Below the pieces are notes generated by a model. It was not told the origin of the DNA, made no database searches, and worked only from the letters and a program-made list of their open reading frames with translations. Position numbers and translations under genes: made by a program. Source: Phycisphaeraceae bacterium (GTDB lineage Bacteria; Planctomycetota; Phycisphaerae; Phycisphaerales; UBA1924). From it: a stretch of 64,000 nt of DNA. The stretch is taken from NCBI GenBank assembly GCA_026126305.1, contig JAHCJI010000003.1, forward strand, positions 1-64,000. The letters run 5' to 3'. Below, in pieces: positions 17,154-25,392 of this stretch (the first letter of the stretch is position 1; each line of letters starts with the position of its first letter).

Positions 17154-18350
17154 ATGACCTCCACCTCCACGAGCACCGCCAGCGCGATGCTCGCCGACCC
17201 GCTGAGCCTGATCGATGTCGACCACGTGCAGTTCTACGTGGGCAACGCCAAGCAGGCGGCGTTCTTCTACGCCCACTGCTTCGGGTTCACCATCGAGCAG
17301 GTGGCCGACCTGACCACCGGCTGCCGCGACGCGGCCCACTACCTGCTGACACAGGGCAATATCCGCTTCATCTTGACCAGCGGGATGTCGGCCTCGCACC
17401 CGGCGGCGATGGAGTGCGCGATGTACGGCGACGGGGTGAAGGACGTGGCCTTCACCGTGGCCGACGCCCAGGCGGCGTACGAGCGTGCGATCGCCAACGG
17501 GGCCGAATCGGCCTACGAGCCGCGCACCTTCGCCGACGACTCGGGCAGCGTGACGATGGCGGGCATCAAGACCTACGGGCGGGTGTGCCACTCGTTCGTC
17601 AGCCGGACCGGCGCCTACGCGCTCGACCGCGTGAAGGCGGGGGGGCTGTTCAAGCCCAACTTCCGCACGCTGGGCCGCCTGGGCGTCAACGAATACAACA
17701 AGGCCAACCCCTGCGGCCTGCGATTCGTCGACCACCTGGTGGGCAACGTGGAACTGGGGAAGATGAACCACTGGGTGTCGTGGTACGAGAACGTGCTGGA
17801 GTTCAGCATGTTCAAGCACTTCGACGACGCGGACATCTCCACCGAATACAGCGCCCTGATGAGCAAGGTGATGGCCAGCGGCAACAACCTCATCAAGATG
17901 CCCATCAACGAGCCGGCCGAGGGCAAGAAGAAGAGCCAGATCCAGGAATACCTCGACTGGCACTGCAACACCCCGGGCGTGCAGCACCTGGCACTGCGCA
18001 CCGACGACGAGCTGCACAGCGTGGCCGAGCTGCGCCGCCGCGGCGTGGACTTCCTGAGCCTGCCGGACACTTACTACGAGTTGGTGTGGGGCCGGGTGAA
18101 CAAGATGCTGACCGAGAACGGGCACGAGGCGGTGCGCGAAGACCACGACCGCATCCGCGAGCTTGGCATCCTGGTGGACGCCGACGACGAGGGGTACCTG
18201 CTGCAATTGTTCACCAAGCCGTTGCAAGACCGCCCGACGCTGTTCTTCGAGATCATCTGCCGGCGTGGTTCTCAGAGCTTCGGCAAGGGCAACTTCAAGG
18301 CGCTGTTCGAGGCGCTGGAGTTGGAGCAGGAGAAGCGGGGGAATCTGTGA
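17154..18350 (+). CDS. hppD: 4-hydroxyphenylpyruvate dioxygenase
   Basis: HPPD turns 4-hydroxyphenylpyruvate into homogentisate, in tyrosine breakdown or as a quinone precursor. The 398-residue product has the two vicinal-oxygen-chelate halves. The iron ligands of the C-terminal half are visible: His194 in RFVDHLVGNV, His278 in GVQHLAL and Glu366 in LFFEIICRRG. The family C-terminus GSQSFGKGNFKALFEALE is complete. The ATG at 17154 follows GGAG by 8 nt and begins a Ser/Thr-rich leader before DPLSLIDVDHVQFYVGN. The longer open frame from 16911 is upstream DNA. No homogentisate dioxygenase lies nearby, so the fate of the product cannot be read from context. Confidence 0.97.
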   Translation: MTSTSTSTASAMLADPLSLIDVDHVQFYVGNAKQAAFFYAHCFGFTIEQVADLTTGCRDAAHYLLTQGNIRFILTSGMSASHPAAMECAMYGDGVKDVAFTVADAQAAYERAIANGAESAYEPRTFADDSGSVTMAGIKTYGRVCHSFVSRTGAYALDRVKAGGLFKPNFRTLGRLGVNEYNKANPCGLRFVDHLVGNVELGKMNHWVSWYENVLEFSMFKHFDDADISTEYSALMSKVMASGNNLIKMPINEPAEGKKKSQIQEYLDWHCNTPGVQHLALRTDDELHSVAELRRRGVDFLSLPDTYYELVWGRVNKMLTENGHEAVREDHDRIRELGILVDADDEGYLLQLFTKPLQDRPTLFFEIICRRGSQSFGKGNFKALFEALELEQEKRGNL

Positions 18351-18392
18351 TGCGCCGTTGACAGCGGCCAGCGACCAACGGGACGCTCGACG

Positions 18393-19520
18393 ATGGCAGA
18401 CCATATCCCTGAAGCCGGGATGCCCCCGCGCACCGGCAAGGCCCTCTTCCAGGCCACCAAGCCCTTCGGCGTCGAGTCGCCCGGCCGGACGTGGTGGCAC
18501 GTGCTCTCGACGCTCGCGGCCATCGTGGCGGCGCTGGCCGTGGCCGTGGTCGCGCCGTGGATGCCCGTGCGGATCATCGCGTCGGTGCTGGGCGGGCTCT
18601 TGCTGGTGCGCGGGTTCATCCTGTACCACGACTACATCCACAAGTCCCTGCTGCGCGACTCGCGCTGGGGCAAGGTGGTCTTCTACCCTGTTGGTTTGCT
18701 CATGCTCACGCCGCCCAAGTACTGGCGGCACAGCCACAACTTCCACCACGGTAACGTTGGCAAGCCGCTGGAGCCCAAGACCGCCATCGACGCGGGCATC
18801 GTCGGGGCGGCGATGGCCGGCCAGGGCATGGGCACCGACCAGCCTCACGGCCACGGGGCGGAAGAGGCCAAGGAACTGCTGCTCATCTCCGACCTGGGCT
18901 CGTTCCCGCTGATGTCCACCGAGGCGTGGGGACGTGCCACGCCCATGCAACGGCTCAAGTATCGCATCAAAAGGCACTGGGCGACGATCGCCCTGGCGTA
19001 TGTCACGGTGTTCTTTTTCAGCCTGAGCCTGATGCCCATGGTGCGCGAGCCCAGGCGCTACTGGGACGGGGCCATCGCCATCGGCCTGCATCTGGGCGTG
19101 CTGGCCGGGCTGTGGTTCGTCGGCGGCTTCTGGGCGATGTTCTTCGGGCTGATGCTGCCCTATGCGCTCGCCTCGGCGATGGGGGCGTACCTGTTCTACG
19201 CCCAGCACAACTACGAGGGCATGCGCATCCTGCTGCCCGACCACTGGTCGTACTACCTGGGGGCCACCGAGTCGTCCAGCTACATGCGGCTGGGCAAGGT
19301 GATGCACTGGTTCACAGGCAACATCGGCTACCATCACGTCCACCACCTCAACCCCCTGATCCCCTTCTACCGCCTGCCCGAGGCGATGGCGGCCATCCCC
19401 GAGCTTCAGGACGCCGTGGCGACCTCGCTGCACCCAAAGGATGTGGTGTCGTGCCTGCGGCTGAACCTGTGGGACCGCGAGCACGAGCGGCTGGTTGGGT
19501 ACCGCCGGGCGCGGGCCTAA
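18393..19520 (+). CDS. Membrane fatty acid desaturase
   Basis: The 375-residue integral membrane di-iron enzyme is of the acyl-lipid desaturase type. It carries the three histidine boxes HDYIH (79-83), HSHNFHH (113-119) and GYHHVHH (312-318). Paired hydrophobic helices lie before and between the boxes. Such enzymes introduce double bonds into membrane-lipid acyl chains; the regiospecificity is unknown, though the box pattern is closest to omega-6/omega-3-type desaturases. It starts 42 bp after HPPD on the same strand and may share its transcript. A GC-rich hairpin follows before the next gene. Confidence 0.94.
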   Translation: MADHIPEAGMPPRTGKALFQATKPFGVESPGRTWWHVLSTLAAIVAALAVAVVAPWMPVRIIASVLGGLLLVRGFILYHDYIHKSLLRDSRWGKVVFYPVGLLMLTPPKYWRHSHNFHHGNVGKPLEPKTAIDAGIVGAAMAGQGMGTDQPHGHGAEEAKELLLISDLGSFPLMSTEAWGRATPMQRLKYRIKRHWATIALAYVTVFFFSLSLMPMVREPRRYWDGAIAIGLHLGVLAGLWFVGGFWAMFFGLMLPYALASAMGAYLFYAQHNYEGMRILLPDHWSYYLGATESSSYMRLGKVMHWFTGNIGYHHVHHLNPLIPFYRLPEAMAAIPELQDAVATSLHPKDVVSCLRLNLWDREHERLVGYRRARA

Positions 19521-19533
19521 AATGTTCTTCACA

Positions 19534-19555
19534 CGCCCCGCACGGCGGCGGGGCG
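19534..19555 (+). promoter_or_regulatory. GC hairpin between desaturase and methyltransferase
   Basis: CGCCCCGC and GCGGGGCG form a perfect 8-bp stem with a six-base loop (ACGGCG). It lies 13 bp after the desaturase stop and just upstream of the next gene's ribosome site. No T run follows, so it may attenuate or process the transcript rather than end it. Confidence 0.4.
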
Positions 19556-19568
19556 GCAGGGGAACACC

Positions 19569-20513
19569 ATGGACACCGCGACCCCCCCTCCACGGCCACC
19601 CGCCCCGACCATCGGCCGCTTGGCCTTTCTGCGCTGGCCGCTGATGGACTACCGCACCGCCGTCGACCTGACCGAGCCCAACGAGGGGCTCACCGAGCAC
19701 ATCGGCAACGCGAAGTACAGCCTGCGGCTGCAACGCTACTGGTGGGCGGCCCGGGCCATCCAGGACGGCGCCCGCGAGGCGGCCGGGCGGGGGCACGAGT
19801 ACGTCGTGGTCGACCTGGGCTGCGAGCGGGGGTGGATGAAGCGGTTCACCGTGCCCAACCCCGACGAGCCGACCAACATCCGCTGGATCGGGCTCGATGG
19901 CAACCTCGATCACCCCTCGCTGGCAGCATCGCGCTATGACGAGGTCCACGCGTGCGATTTTCATAAGACGCTACCCCTGCCCGACGACACCGCCGACGCG
20001 GTCGTGTGCCTGCACGTGTTCGAGCACCTCAAGGACGTGGAAGGGCCGGCTCGGGAAGTCGCGCGGATCTTGAAGCCCGGCGGCGTCTTCCTGGCCGGCA
20101 CGCCCGTGGGCCCCACGCCCATTGCCGCAGTGCGCACGAAGCAGCTGGTCTCGCGAGACCGCAAGGGCCGCAACCGGCATTGGGGGCACATTCGCAAGTT
20201 CTGCCCCGGCGCTTGGCGTTCGCTGTGCCAGCGCGCCGGGCTGGGGGTCGAGATGCTGACGGGCTCTCACCTGATCCGCCAGACGCGCAGTCGCCTTGAA
20301 AACCACGCCTGGTGGATCCGCCTGAACCAAGCTTGGGGCGTGCTCTTCCCTTCGCTGGGCCAGGAGATCTACCTGGCCGCCCGCAAGCCGGTGCCGGGTG
20401 GGACAGTGCGCGGCCCAAGTCTGCTGACGCGGCTATGGGGTCGGGCAGATTGGGTCGTACCCTTGTTGACCCTGGCGCTTGTGATCGAGGTGGTGGTGGA
20501 GATCATCGACTGA
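19569..20513 (+). CDS. Class I SAM-dependent methyltransferase with membrane tail
   Basis: The 314-residue protein has a Rossmann-type methyltransferase core. VVVDLGCERGW (about residues 79-89) is the SAM-binding motif I, where CERGW replaces the more usual GxGxG. WIGLDGN, the DDTADAVVCLHVFEHL motif and ILKPGGVFLAGTP follow in the order seen in Methyltransf_11 proteins. A single hydrophobic helix (WVVPLLTLALVIEVVVEIID) ends the protein, suggesting membrane attachment. The substrate is unknown. A GGGGA-type ribosome site precedes the ATG. Its gene precedes the vWA-like gene by 29 bp. Confidence 0.88.
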   Translation: MDTATPPPRPPAPTIGRLAFLRWPLMDYRTAVDLTEPNEGLTEHIGNAKYSLRLQRYWWAARAIQDGAREAAGRGHEYVVVDLGCERGWMKRFTVPNPDEPTNIRWIGLDGNLDHPSLAASRYDEVHACDFHKTLPLPDDTADAVVCLHVFEHLKDVEGPAREVARILKPGGVFLAGTPVGPTPIAAVRTKQLVSRDRKGRNRHWGHIRKFCPGAWRSLCQRAGLGVEMLTGSHLIRQTRSRLENHAWWIRLNQAWGVLFPSLGQEIYLAARKPVPGGTVRGPSLLTRLWGRADWVVPLLTLALVIEVVVEIID

Positions 20514-20542
20514 GTCGTCTCGGCCGGCGCATAGCATTGCCA

Positions 20543-21730
20543 ATGCGGCATTGGTATGGTCCGGGCCCGAAGCGTCGGTCTACGGGGCGCAGGAATGCGT
20601 CCCGTCCCGCTTGGCATGGCTTGCGATTGCCGCACCTTGCATGGGGCAAAGCCTTGGCCTGGCTCAAGCGGCGTGCGGCCCATCTGGGGCGGACTTTCGG
20701 CAAACGCGGCGGCGGCTCTGCGATGTCGATTGCCATCTCGTTGGGCGTGCATGTTGCATTGGTGGCGTTGTTCGCGCTGGCGTTGCGGGGCGTGGTCACC
20801 CAATCTGGACAAGGCGGTGTGAGGCTGGAGTTGGTGCTGGGTGGGGCCCAGACGCCCGCGTCGACCGCCTCGCCCGTCGATGTCGTGATTGGGGAGGCGT
20901 CTGCGCGGACGGACGAGCTTTCCTTCGATCCTCAGGGTCGCTTGGCTCGGGAGGCAGAGCGGGTCGCTTCAGCGCCGGTGGCGGTGGGGGCGGGCGTGGA
21001 GTTGCCCCGCGGCGCGACATCGGAGTCGTTCGCCGGATTACTGGATCGCGGGCTTGGTGTGGCAAGCGAACCCGTTGGCAACCCGGAGAACGGCCTCTCG
21101 CACGGGCTCGACGGGGCGAGTTTCGCAGGCGTCAGCGCCCAGCGGGCCCGCAGCGTGGTGTACTCGGTTGATGCCAGCGGGGCGATGGTGACCAGCCTGC
21201 CATTTGTTCTTGAGGAATTGCGGCGATCGGTGTCGGCTCTGGCACCCGACCAGAGGTTTGCCGTCGTGCTCTTTGGACGCCGCGTAGGCGAAGAAGACAG
21301 CGCGGCGGGCGTGCGGGTCTATCCCGAGGTTGGCATGTTGGCGGCCACTCCGGCGAACAAGGCGTCGCTGTATACCTGGCTCGATGGTGTTGAGGCACGC
21401 GGGGCCAGCAATCCGCTGGACGGCCTGCTGGCGGCCATCGATCGCGAGCCGGAAGTGGTGTTCCTGCTGTCACGCAGCATCCGCCGCACCGACGGACGCG
21501 CGGGCGTGGGAGATTGGGGCCCAGGGCGCGAGGCGATCCTGGCCGAACTCGAACGGGCCAACCCCGTACGTCGGAGCATTTTTGGGCCGCCGGGCCGGGC
21601 CGTGCAGGTCAAGTGCGTGCAGTTTCTCGAAGAAGACCCCACGGGGGTGATGCCGGCCATCGCCGATGTTCATGGTGGCGGGCCGGGGTCGTACCGCTTG
21701 CTGCCCGAATCGGAGTTGCGAAGGCGATGA
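20543..21730 (+). CDS. Membrane-anchored vWA-like protein
   Basis: The 395-residue protein has a basic N-terminus and one transmembrane helix (about residues 63-84). A low-complexity linker leads to a von Willebrand A-like domain beginning at about residue 203. The metal-site motif reads D210-A-S-G-A214, so the last serine of DxSxS is replaced by alanine. The following helix and strand LRRSVSALAPDQRFAVVLFG fit the fold. Similar proteins occur near secretion and envelope operons of planctomycetes, but no specific role is known. The stop overlaps the next start as ATGA (21727-21730). The start at 20543 is chosen to clear the upstream methyltransferase gene. Confidence 0.75.
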   Translation: MRHWYGPGPKRRSTGRRNASRPAWHGLRLPHLAWGKALAWLKRRAAHLGRTFGKRGGGSAMSIAISLGVHVALVALFALALRGVVTQSGQGGVRLELVLGGAQTPASTASPVDVVIGEASARTDELSFDPQGRLAREAERVASAPVAVGAGVELPRGATSESFAGLLDRGLGVASEPVGNPENGLSHGLDGASFAGVSAQRARSVVYSVDASGAMVTSLPFVLEELRRSVSALAPDQRFAVVLFGRRVGEEDSAAGVRVYPEVGMLAATPANKASLYTWLDGVEARGASNPLDGLLAAIDREPEVVFLLSRSIRRTDGRAGVGDWGPGREAILAELERANPVRRSIFGPPGRAVQVKCVQFLEEDPTGVMPAIADVHGGGPGSYRLLPESELRRR

Positions 21731-23850
21731 GGGCGTGTCTGTGGCATCGGGCCTGCGCCGTCTCGCTGCTATTCGCTGCGGCTGTGGCGGATGCACAGGA
21801 CCGTTCGGCCATGGTCGAGCGCGTGGCATCGGCATCGCAACAAGCCGCCGATGTGCGTGTGCCCATGGCCGAGCGTGTGCACGCGCTCGAGCGGGCGTTG
21901 GCCGAGCGTGGTGTGCTGCTGCAATCGTTGCCCGACGACGCGCACCGGGCGATCTGGCTGCTCGACCAGGCGGGCGACGTGTTGTTCCTGCTTTCGATGC
22001 GGCTGGCCGACACGCGGGCTCTCGTTGGGTTGCCCGATCTGGATGACCTCGCCGCTACCCACGCGGCCGTTACGCGTGCGATCGACCTGGCGAGCGAAGC
22101 GGGGGTGTGGATCGAGGATCGTTTTGTTCGCCAGCGGGCCATACTCGACGCCGGAGGCGAACTGGCCGAGGGCGATCGGGCGTTGAATCGCCGGCTTGCC
22201 GATGTCGAGTTGGCGGTGCGTCGGCCCTTGTTGCTGGGTCGGGCTCTGGTCTTACGAGGCACGCGTGATGATTCTTCTCAAGCGGCCGCCCTGCTCGATA
22301 ACTTCCGTCCGTCAGACGGTCGGGCCCCGAGCACGCGTGATGTCGCCCTGGCAATCGCTCTTGCGAAACACCAGCCCGATCGCTCGACGGAGCTTCTGCA
22401 AGGGGTTGTCTCGCGAGCGGATTTGGGCGTGCTGGCACGCGCCGAGGCCGCGCTCTTGCTCGCAAGGATGCAAGGGGACCATGCGGGCGTGGTGCGCGCC
22501 ATCGACCAGGCCGCGACGAAACCGCCATTTGTCGACGAACAAGGCCTGGCCGACTCGGCCTTGCTCGTGCTGGCCACCGAGGCTCGGGCGCGTGTGCTAT
22601 TCGAGGCCGGCCGAGTCGAGCAGGCCGCCCAGCACCTCATGGAACTGGAGGATCGTCGGGAGATGGGGGGGACGGCCCCGCAACGGCGGGGGGTGGCCGA
22701 CGCGAGGTTGGCGGCCTTGGCCGAGCGTGTTGAAGATTGGACTGGCATCTCGTCCCCGATTGTGCTGCGAGCCGGTGCGGCGCTGGTCTCGCGGGATCGC
22801 AGGCCCGATGATGCCAAGGCGGCGCAGATCCTGGCCGGGCTCGTTGAGCGATTCGACGCACAGGAACGAGAGGCTTCCCGCACTGGTCGTCCTTGGAGCA
22901 GGCCGCCCGAGCACGACCGAGCCATGGAACTGCTGGCCAGGCTGCTGCTGGTCATGGCCGACCATGAACTCGAGGATGCCATCGCCCAAGATCGGCGTGT
23001 CTCGGCATTGCGACTGGTTTCCCGGCTCATCGGCAGCGAGCACGCGACACTGGACGGTTTATTGCCACAGGCCGCGACCCACGCACTGGGCCCCGCTGGC
23101 CAAAGCCTCGACGTGCAAACGCGGGAAGCCTTGCTTCAAGGCGCGCTGGACCGCTGGCCCGAGCATCCCCAAGCACACCCGTGGCGATTGGGCCTGGCCA
23201 CGAGCAAAGCCACGCGCCCGGGCACACTCGAAGTGGTGCTCTCGCTGGCCGAAGCGGCGATCCAGAGCCCGGACCCACGCGTGCGAAGCGACGCCATAGC
23301 GCTGGCGGCCGCGGCCCATGCCGTCCGCATCACCCAGGCCGACGACAAGAGCGAGGCTGGTCGCACCGCCCTAGCCCATGCCTTGGAGTTTGCACGCAGC
23401 CACCCCGAAGGGGTCGCGTTCGATGCCCGTGCCTTGGCCTTGCGGCTTGCCGAGATCTGGGTCGAACAGGGCCGCCTGTCCGAGGCCCAACGCGCTCTAG
23501 CAACTTTGGAAGGCTTCGACGGTCCCAGGGCCATCGTGCTGCGCGCCCGCGCCTATGACACCCTCGGGCGGGCCGAAGCGGCCTTCGTGGCCTATCGCGC
23601 CGCGTCGGAGCAGGTCACGCTGGAATCCGACGCACGGGTCTATTGGCTGGTCTGGACGCGGCTGCTCGAACTGCTCAACGTTGAACGGCTACGGCGCAAC
23701 GAGATCCAAGGTTCGACGTCGGGCGAAGCCCTGGCGGGTAGCATCCGAGGCCATCTGTTGCGGCTCCGCGCCATCGATGCCTCGCTGGGTGGGCCGCCCT
23801 GGGCCGAGCGTCTGAAAGCGATCGAAACGTCACTTTCCGGGCCACGCTGA
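21727..23850 (+). CDS. Secreted helical-repeat (TPR-like) protein
   Basis: The 707-residue product has a signal peptide (AVSLLFAAAVADAQ) and then continuous Ala/Leu/Arg-rich helices. The spacing suggests tetratricopeptide or similar helix-hairpin repeats, most clearly near the C-terminus (AQRALATLEGFD, RARAYDTLGRAEAAFVAYRA). No catalytic motif is visible. Translation is coupled to the vWA-like membrane protein by an ATGA overlap, so the two probably act together outside the cytoplasmic membrane, perhaps as a scaffold. This is inference from arrangement. It converges on the thioredoxin gene with 22 bp between the two stops. Confidence 0.75.
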   Translation: MRACLWHRACAVSLLFAAAVADAQDRSAMVERVASASQQAADVRVPMAERVHALERALAERGVLLQSLPDDAHRAIWLLDQAGDVLFLLSMRLADTRALVGLPDLDDLAATHAAVTRAIDLASEAGVWIEDRFVRQRAILDAGGELAEGDRALNRRLADVELAVRRPLLLGRALVLRGTRDDSSQAAALLDNFRPSDGRAPSTRDVALAIALAKHQPDRSTELLQGVVSRADLGVLARAEAALLLARMQGDHAGVVRAIDQAATKPPFVDEQGLADSALLVLATEARARVLFEAGRVEQAAQHLMELEDRREMGGTAPQRRGVADARLAALAERVEDWTGISSPIVLRAGAALVSRDRRPDDAKAAQILAGLVERFDAQEREASRTGRPWSRPPEHDRAMELLARLLLVMADHELEDAIAQDRRVSALRLVSRLIGSEHATLDGLLPQAATHALGPAGQSLDVQTREALLQGALDRWPEHPQAHPWRLGLATSKATRPGTLEVVLSLAEAAIQSPDPRVRSDAIALAAAAHAVRITQADDKSEAGRTALAHALEFARSHPEGVAFDARALALRLAEIWVEQGRLSEAQRALATLEGFDGPRAIVLRARAYDTLGRAEAAFVAYRAASEQVTLESDARVYWLVWTRLLELLNVERLRRNEIQGSTSGEALAGSIRGHLLRLRAIDASLGGPPWAERLKAIETSLSGPR

Positions 23851-23872
23851 GTGAAGTGGCTGAAGTTCGATT

Positions 23873-24355
23873 TCAGAGTTTACCCTGGAGCCAGGCAAGG
23901 TAAGCGTCGGGCTTTGCGTAACCCTCAAGGCGGGCCACGGGTCGGCCCTCGCGAATCACGACCGTGGTGGGTAATACCCGGATATCTAATTGGCCCAGAG
24001 CATCGTTCGCCTTGCCCGAGTCGGTGGCGTCGAGCATGACCGCCTGGGTGCGTTCGCTCAGCAAGGCTCGGACTGCATCATCGGCCAGCGTCGTGCGCTT
24101 GAGGGTCTGGCACGGTGGGCACCAGTCGGCCGTCACCACGACAACCACGGGCTGGCCACCGGTAAGATTCACCGACGAGAGATCCGTCAAGGTGGGCATG
24201 AACTCCGGCGTCTGGGCAACACTGCCGCCGCGCGCGAGCATGATGCCGACAAGCACGAAGACCACGACCATCACCAAGAGCCCGACGACGGGCTTGCGCT
24301 TCGAGGCCATGGGCTGGGAATCGGGGCTTTGCCGTGCTTCGTTGGGCGTGTTCAT
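23873..24355 (-). CDS. Membrane-anchored thioredoxin-like protein
   Basis: The 160-residue protein has a short cytoplasmic tail, one membrane helix (about residues 23-41) and an exported thioredoxin fold. The active site is W78-C79-P80-P81-C82. The cis-proline region VLPTTVVIREGRPVARLEGY is intact. The spacing WCPPCQTLKRT is closer to DsbD-gamma/thioredoxin-7-type proteins than to cytoplasmic thioredoxin (WCGPC). It probably reduces disulfides in the envelope. It is the last gene of a likely operon with hscB and the two CNNM transporters. Confidence 0.9.
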   Translation of the reverse strand: MNTPNEARQSPDSQPMASKRKPVVGLLVMVVVFVLVGIMLARGGSVAQTPEFMPTLTDLSSVNLTGGQPVVVVVTADWCPPCQTLKRTTLADDAVRALLSERTQAVMLDATDSGKANDALGQLDIRVLPTTVVIREGRPVARLEGYAKPDAYLAWLQGKL

Positions 24356-24402
24356 ACAGATTCCAACGCTTGGTGCCCTGAGTCTATTTATCCACTGTCA
24401 CG

Positions 24403-25392
24403 TTATTTTGCCGTGGCAACCGGCGATTGTCCCAAGAATGGCTCGCTCAGATCTTCGATCGTGACGACCCCTACGGGCTTTCCCTCTTGGACAACGATCG
24501 CAAGATCGGCCTGAGCCGCAAGGAGCCTTCGGATTGCCACGACGGAAGGAGTATCCGGGGCCACCTCCACGGCCGGGCGGAGATATCCGTGCGGGGGCTT
24601 GTCGCTGACCAGCAGATCGATGGCGCTGGCCATGCCCAAGACCAGCCCGTGGCCATCGGTGACCGGCACGGTGTTGGTGGGGTTCTGGCCCAGGGCCTTG
24701 CGGATGCGGGCCGGGCTCCAATGGCTCGAGACTTTCTGGGCCATCGACCACGAGAGCATCTCGTCGCCCACTCGCCCTCGCCCAAGGGCCAGCGCGCTGT
24801 CGAGAAGGGTCGAGTGCGCGTCGGTCATGCCCTCTGGCCCGCCGGCCTCCTTGAGCAGGTTGGCCATGCGCAGGCGTGCATCGGCAGATCCACTCCAGCC
24901 GCTGCCGCCGAACAGCCGGGTCAGCAAGCCGCCGCAGAGCACCACCATCGGGACGATGCCGGTGGCGACGTAGAAGGTCCGTAAGCCTCTGAGAACCGAG
25001 GCGAAGCGATAGGTCAAGCCATCGGCCCGGGCTCGGAAGAGTTCCTTGGGCAGCGACTCGCCGAAGATCAGGATGATGGGCGTAACGACGACCGATTGCA
25101 CGACGAGCGTGAGGAAGGGACCGAGGTTGGCACCTGCCAGCAAGGCAGAGACGGCCAGCACGCCGACATAGTTGCACACATTGTTGTGGACGAGCAGCGT
25201 CGAGAGCAGGCGGTCGTTGCGTCCCAACTCACCGCGCAGCACCACGGCGGCCGGCTCGCCTCGCAAAGCCCGGGCCTCGAGCCCCAGCCGGCTCAAGGCG
25301 TACAGGCCCATCTCCAGCCCGCTGGACAGCGCCGACCCGGCAAGGCCCAGCAGGGCGATCGTTGTCCAGAGAGCGGCCTCGCCGGCGGTCAT
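24403..25392 (-). CDS. CNNM/CorC-type transporter, short paralogue
   Basis: The 329-residue protein has the DUF21 (CNNM) transmembrane domain over about residues 1-180. It includes SALSSGLEMGLYALSRL, the LLVHNNVCNYVGVL segment and ILIFGESLPKELF, the family's conserved GExxPK region. A CBS-pair region follows to about residue 320. It lacks the C-terminal CorC_HlyC domain that the upstream paralogue carries. CNNM proteins export magnesium or act as magnesium sensors; that role is by family. Its ATG overlaps the stop of the neighbouring paralogue (ATGA at 25392-25389), so the pair may form a heteromer. Confidence 0.88.
   Translation of the reverse strand: MTAGEAALWTTIALLGLAGSALSSGLEMGLYALSRLGLEARALRGEPAAVVLRGELGRNDRLLSTLLVHNNVCNYVGVLAVSALLAGANLGPFLTLVVQSVVVTPIILIFGESLPKELFRARADGLTYRFASVLRGLRTFYVATGIVPMVVLCGGLLTRLFGGSGWSGSADARLRMANLLKEAGGPEGMTDAHSTLLDSALALGRGRVGDEMLSWSMAQKVSSHWSPARIRKALGQNPTNTVPVTDGHGLVLGMASAIDLLVSDKPPHGYLRPAVEVAPDTPSVVAIRRLLAAQADLAIVVQEGKPVGVVTIEDLSEPFLGQSPVATAK

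Noticed and set aside
16083..19964. A 1293-codon minus-strand frame across HPPD and the desaturase
   Set aside because: It is antisense to two well-supported genes and has no recognisable protein features.
23851..23872. Bidirectional terminator between the convergent genes
   Set aside because: CTGAA/TTCAG gives only a 5-bp stem without a T run.
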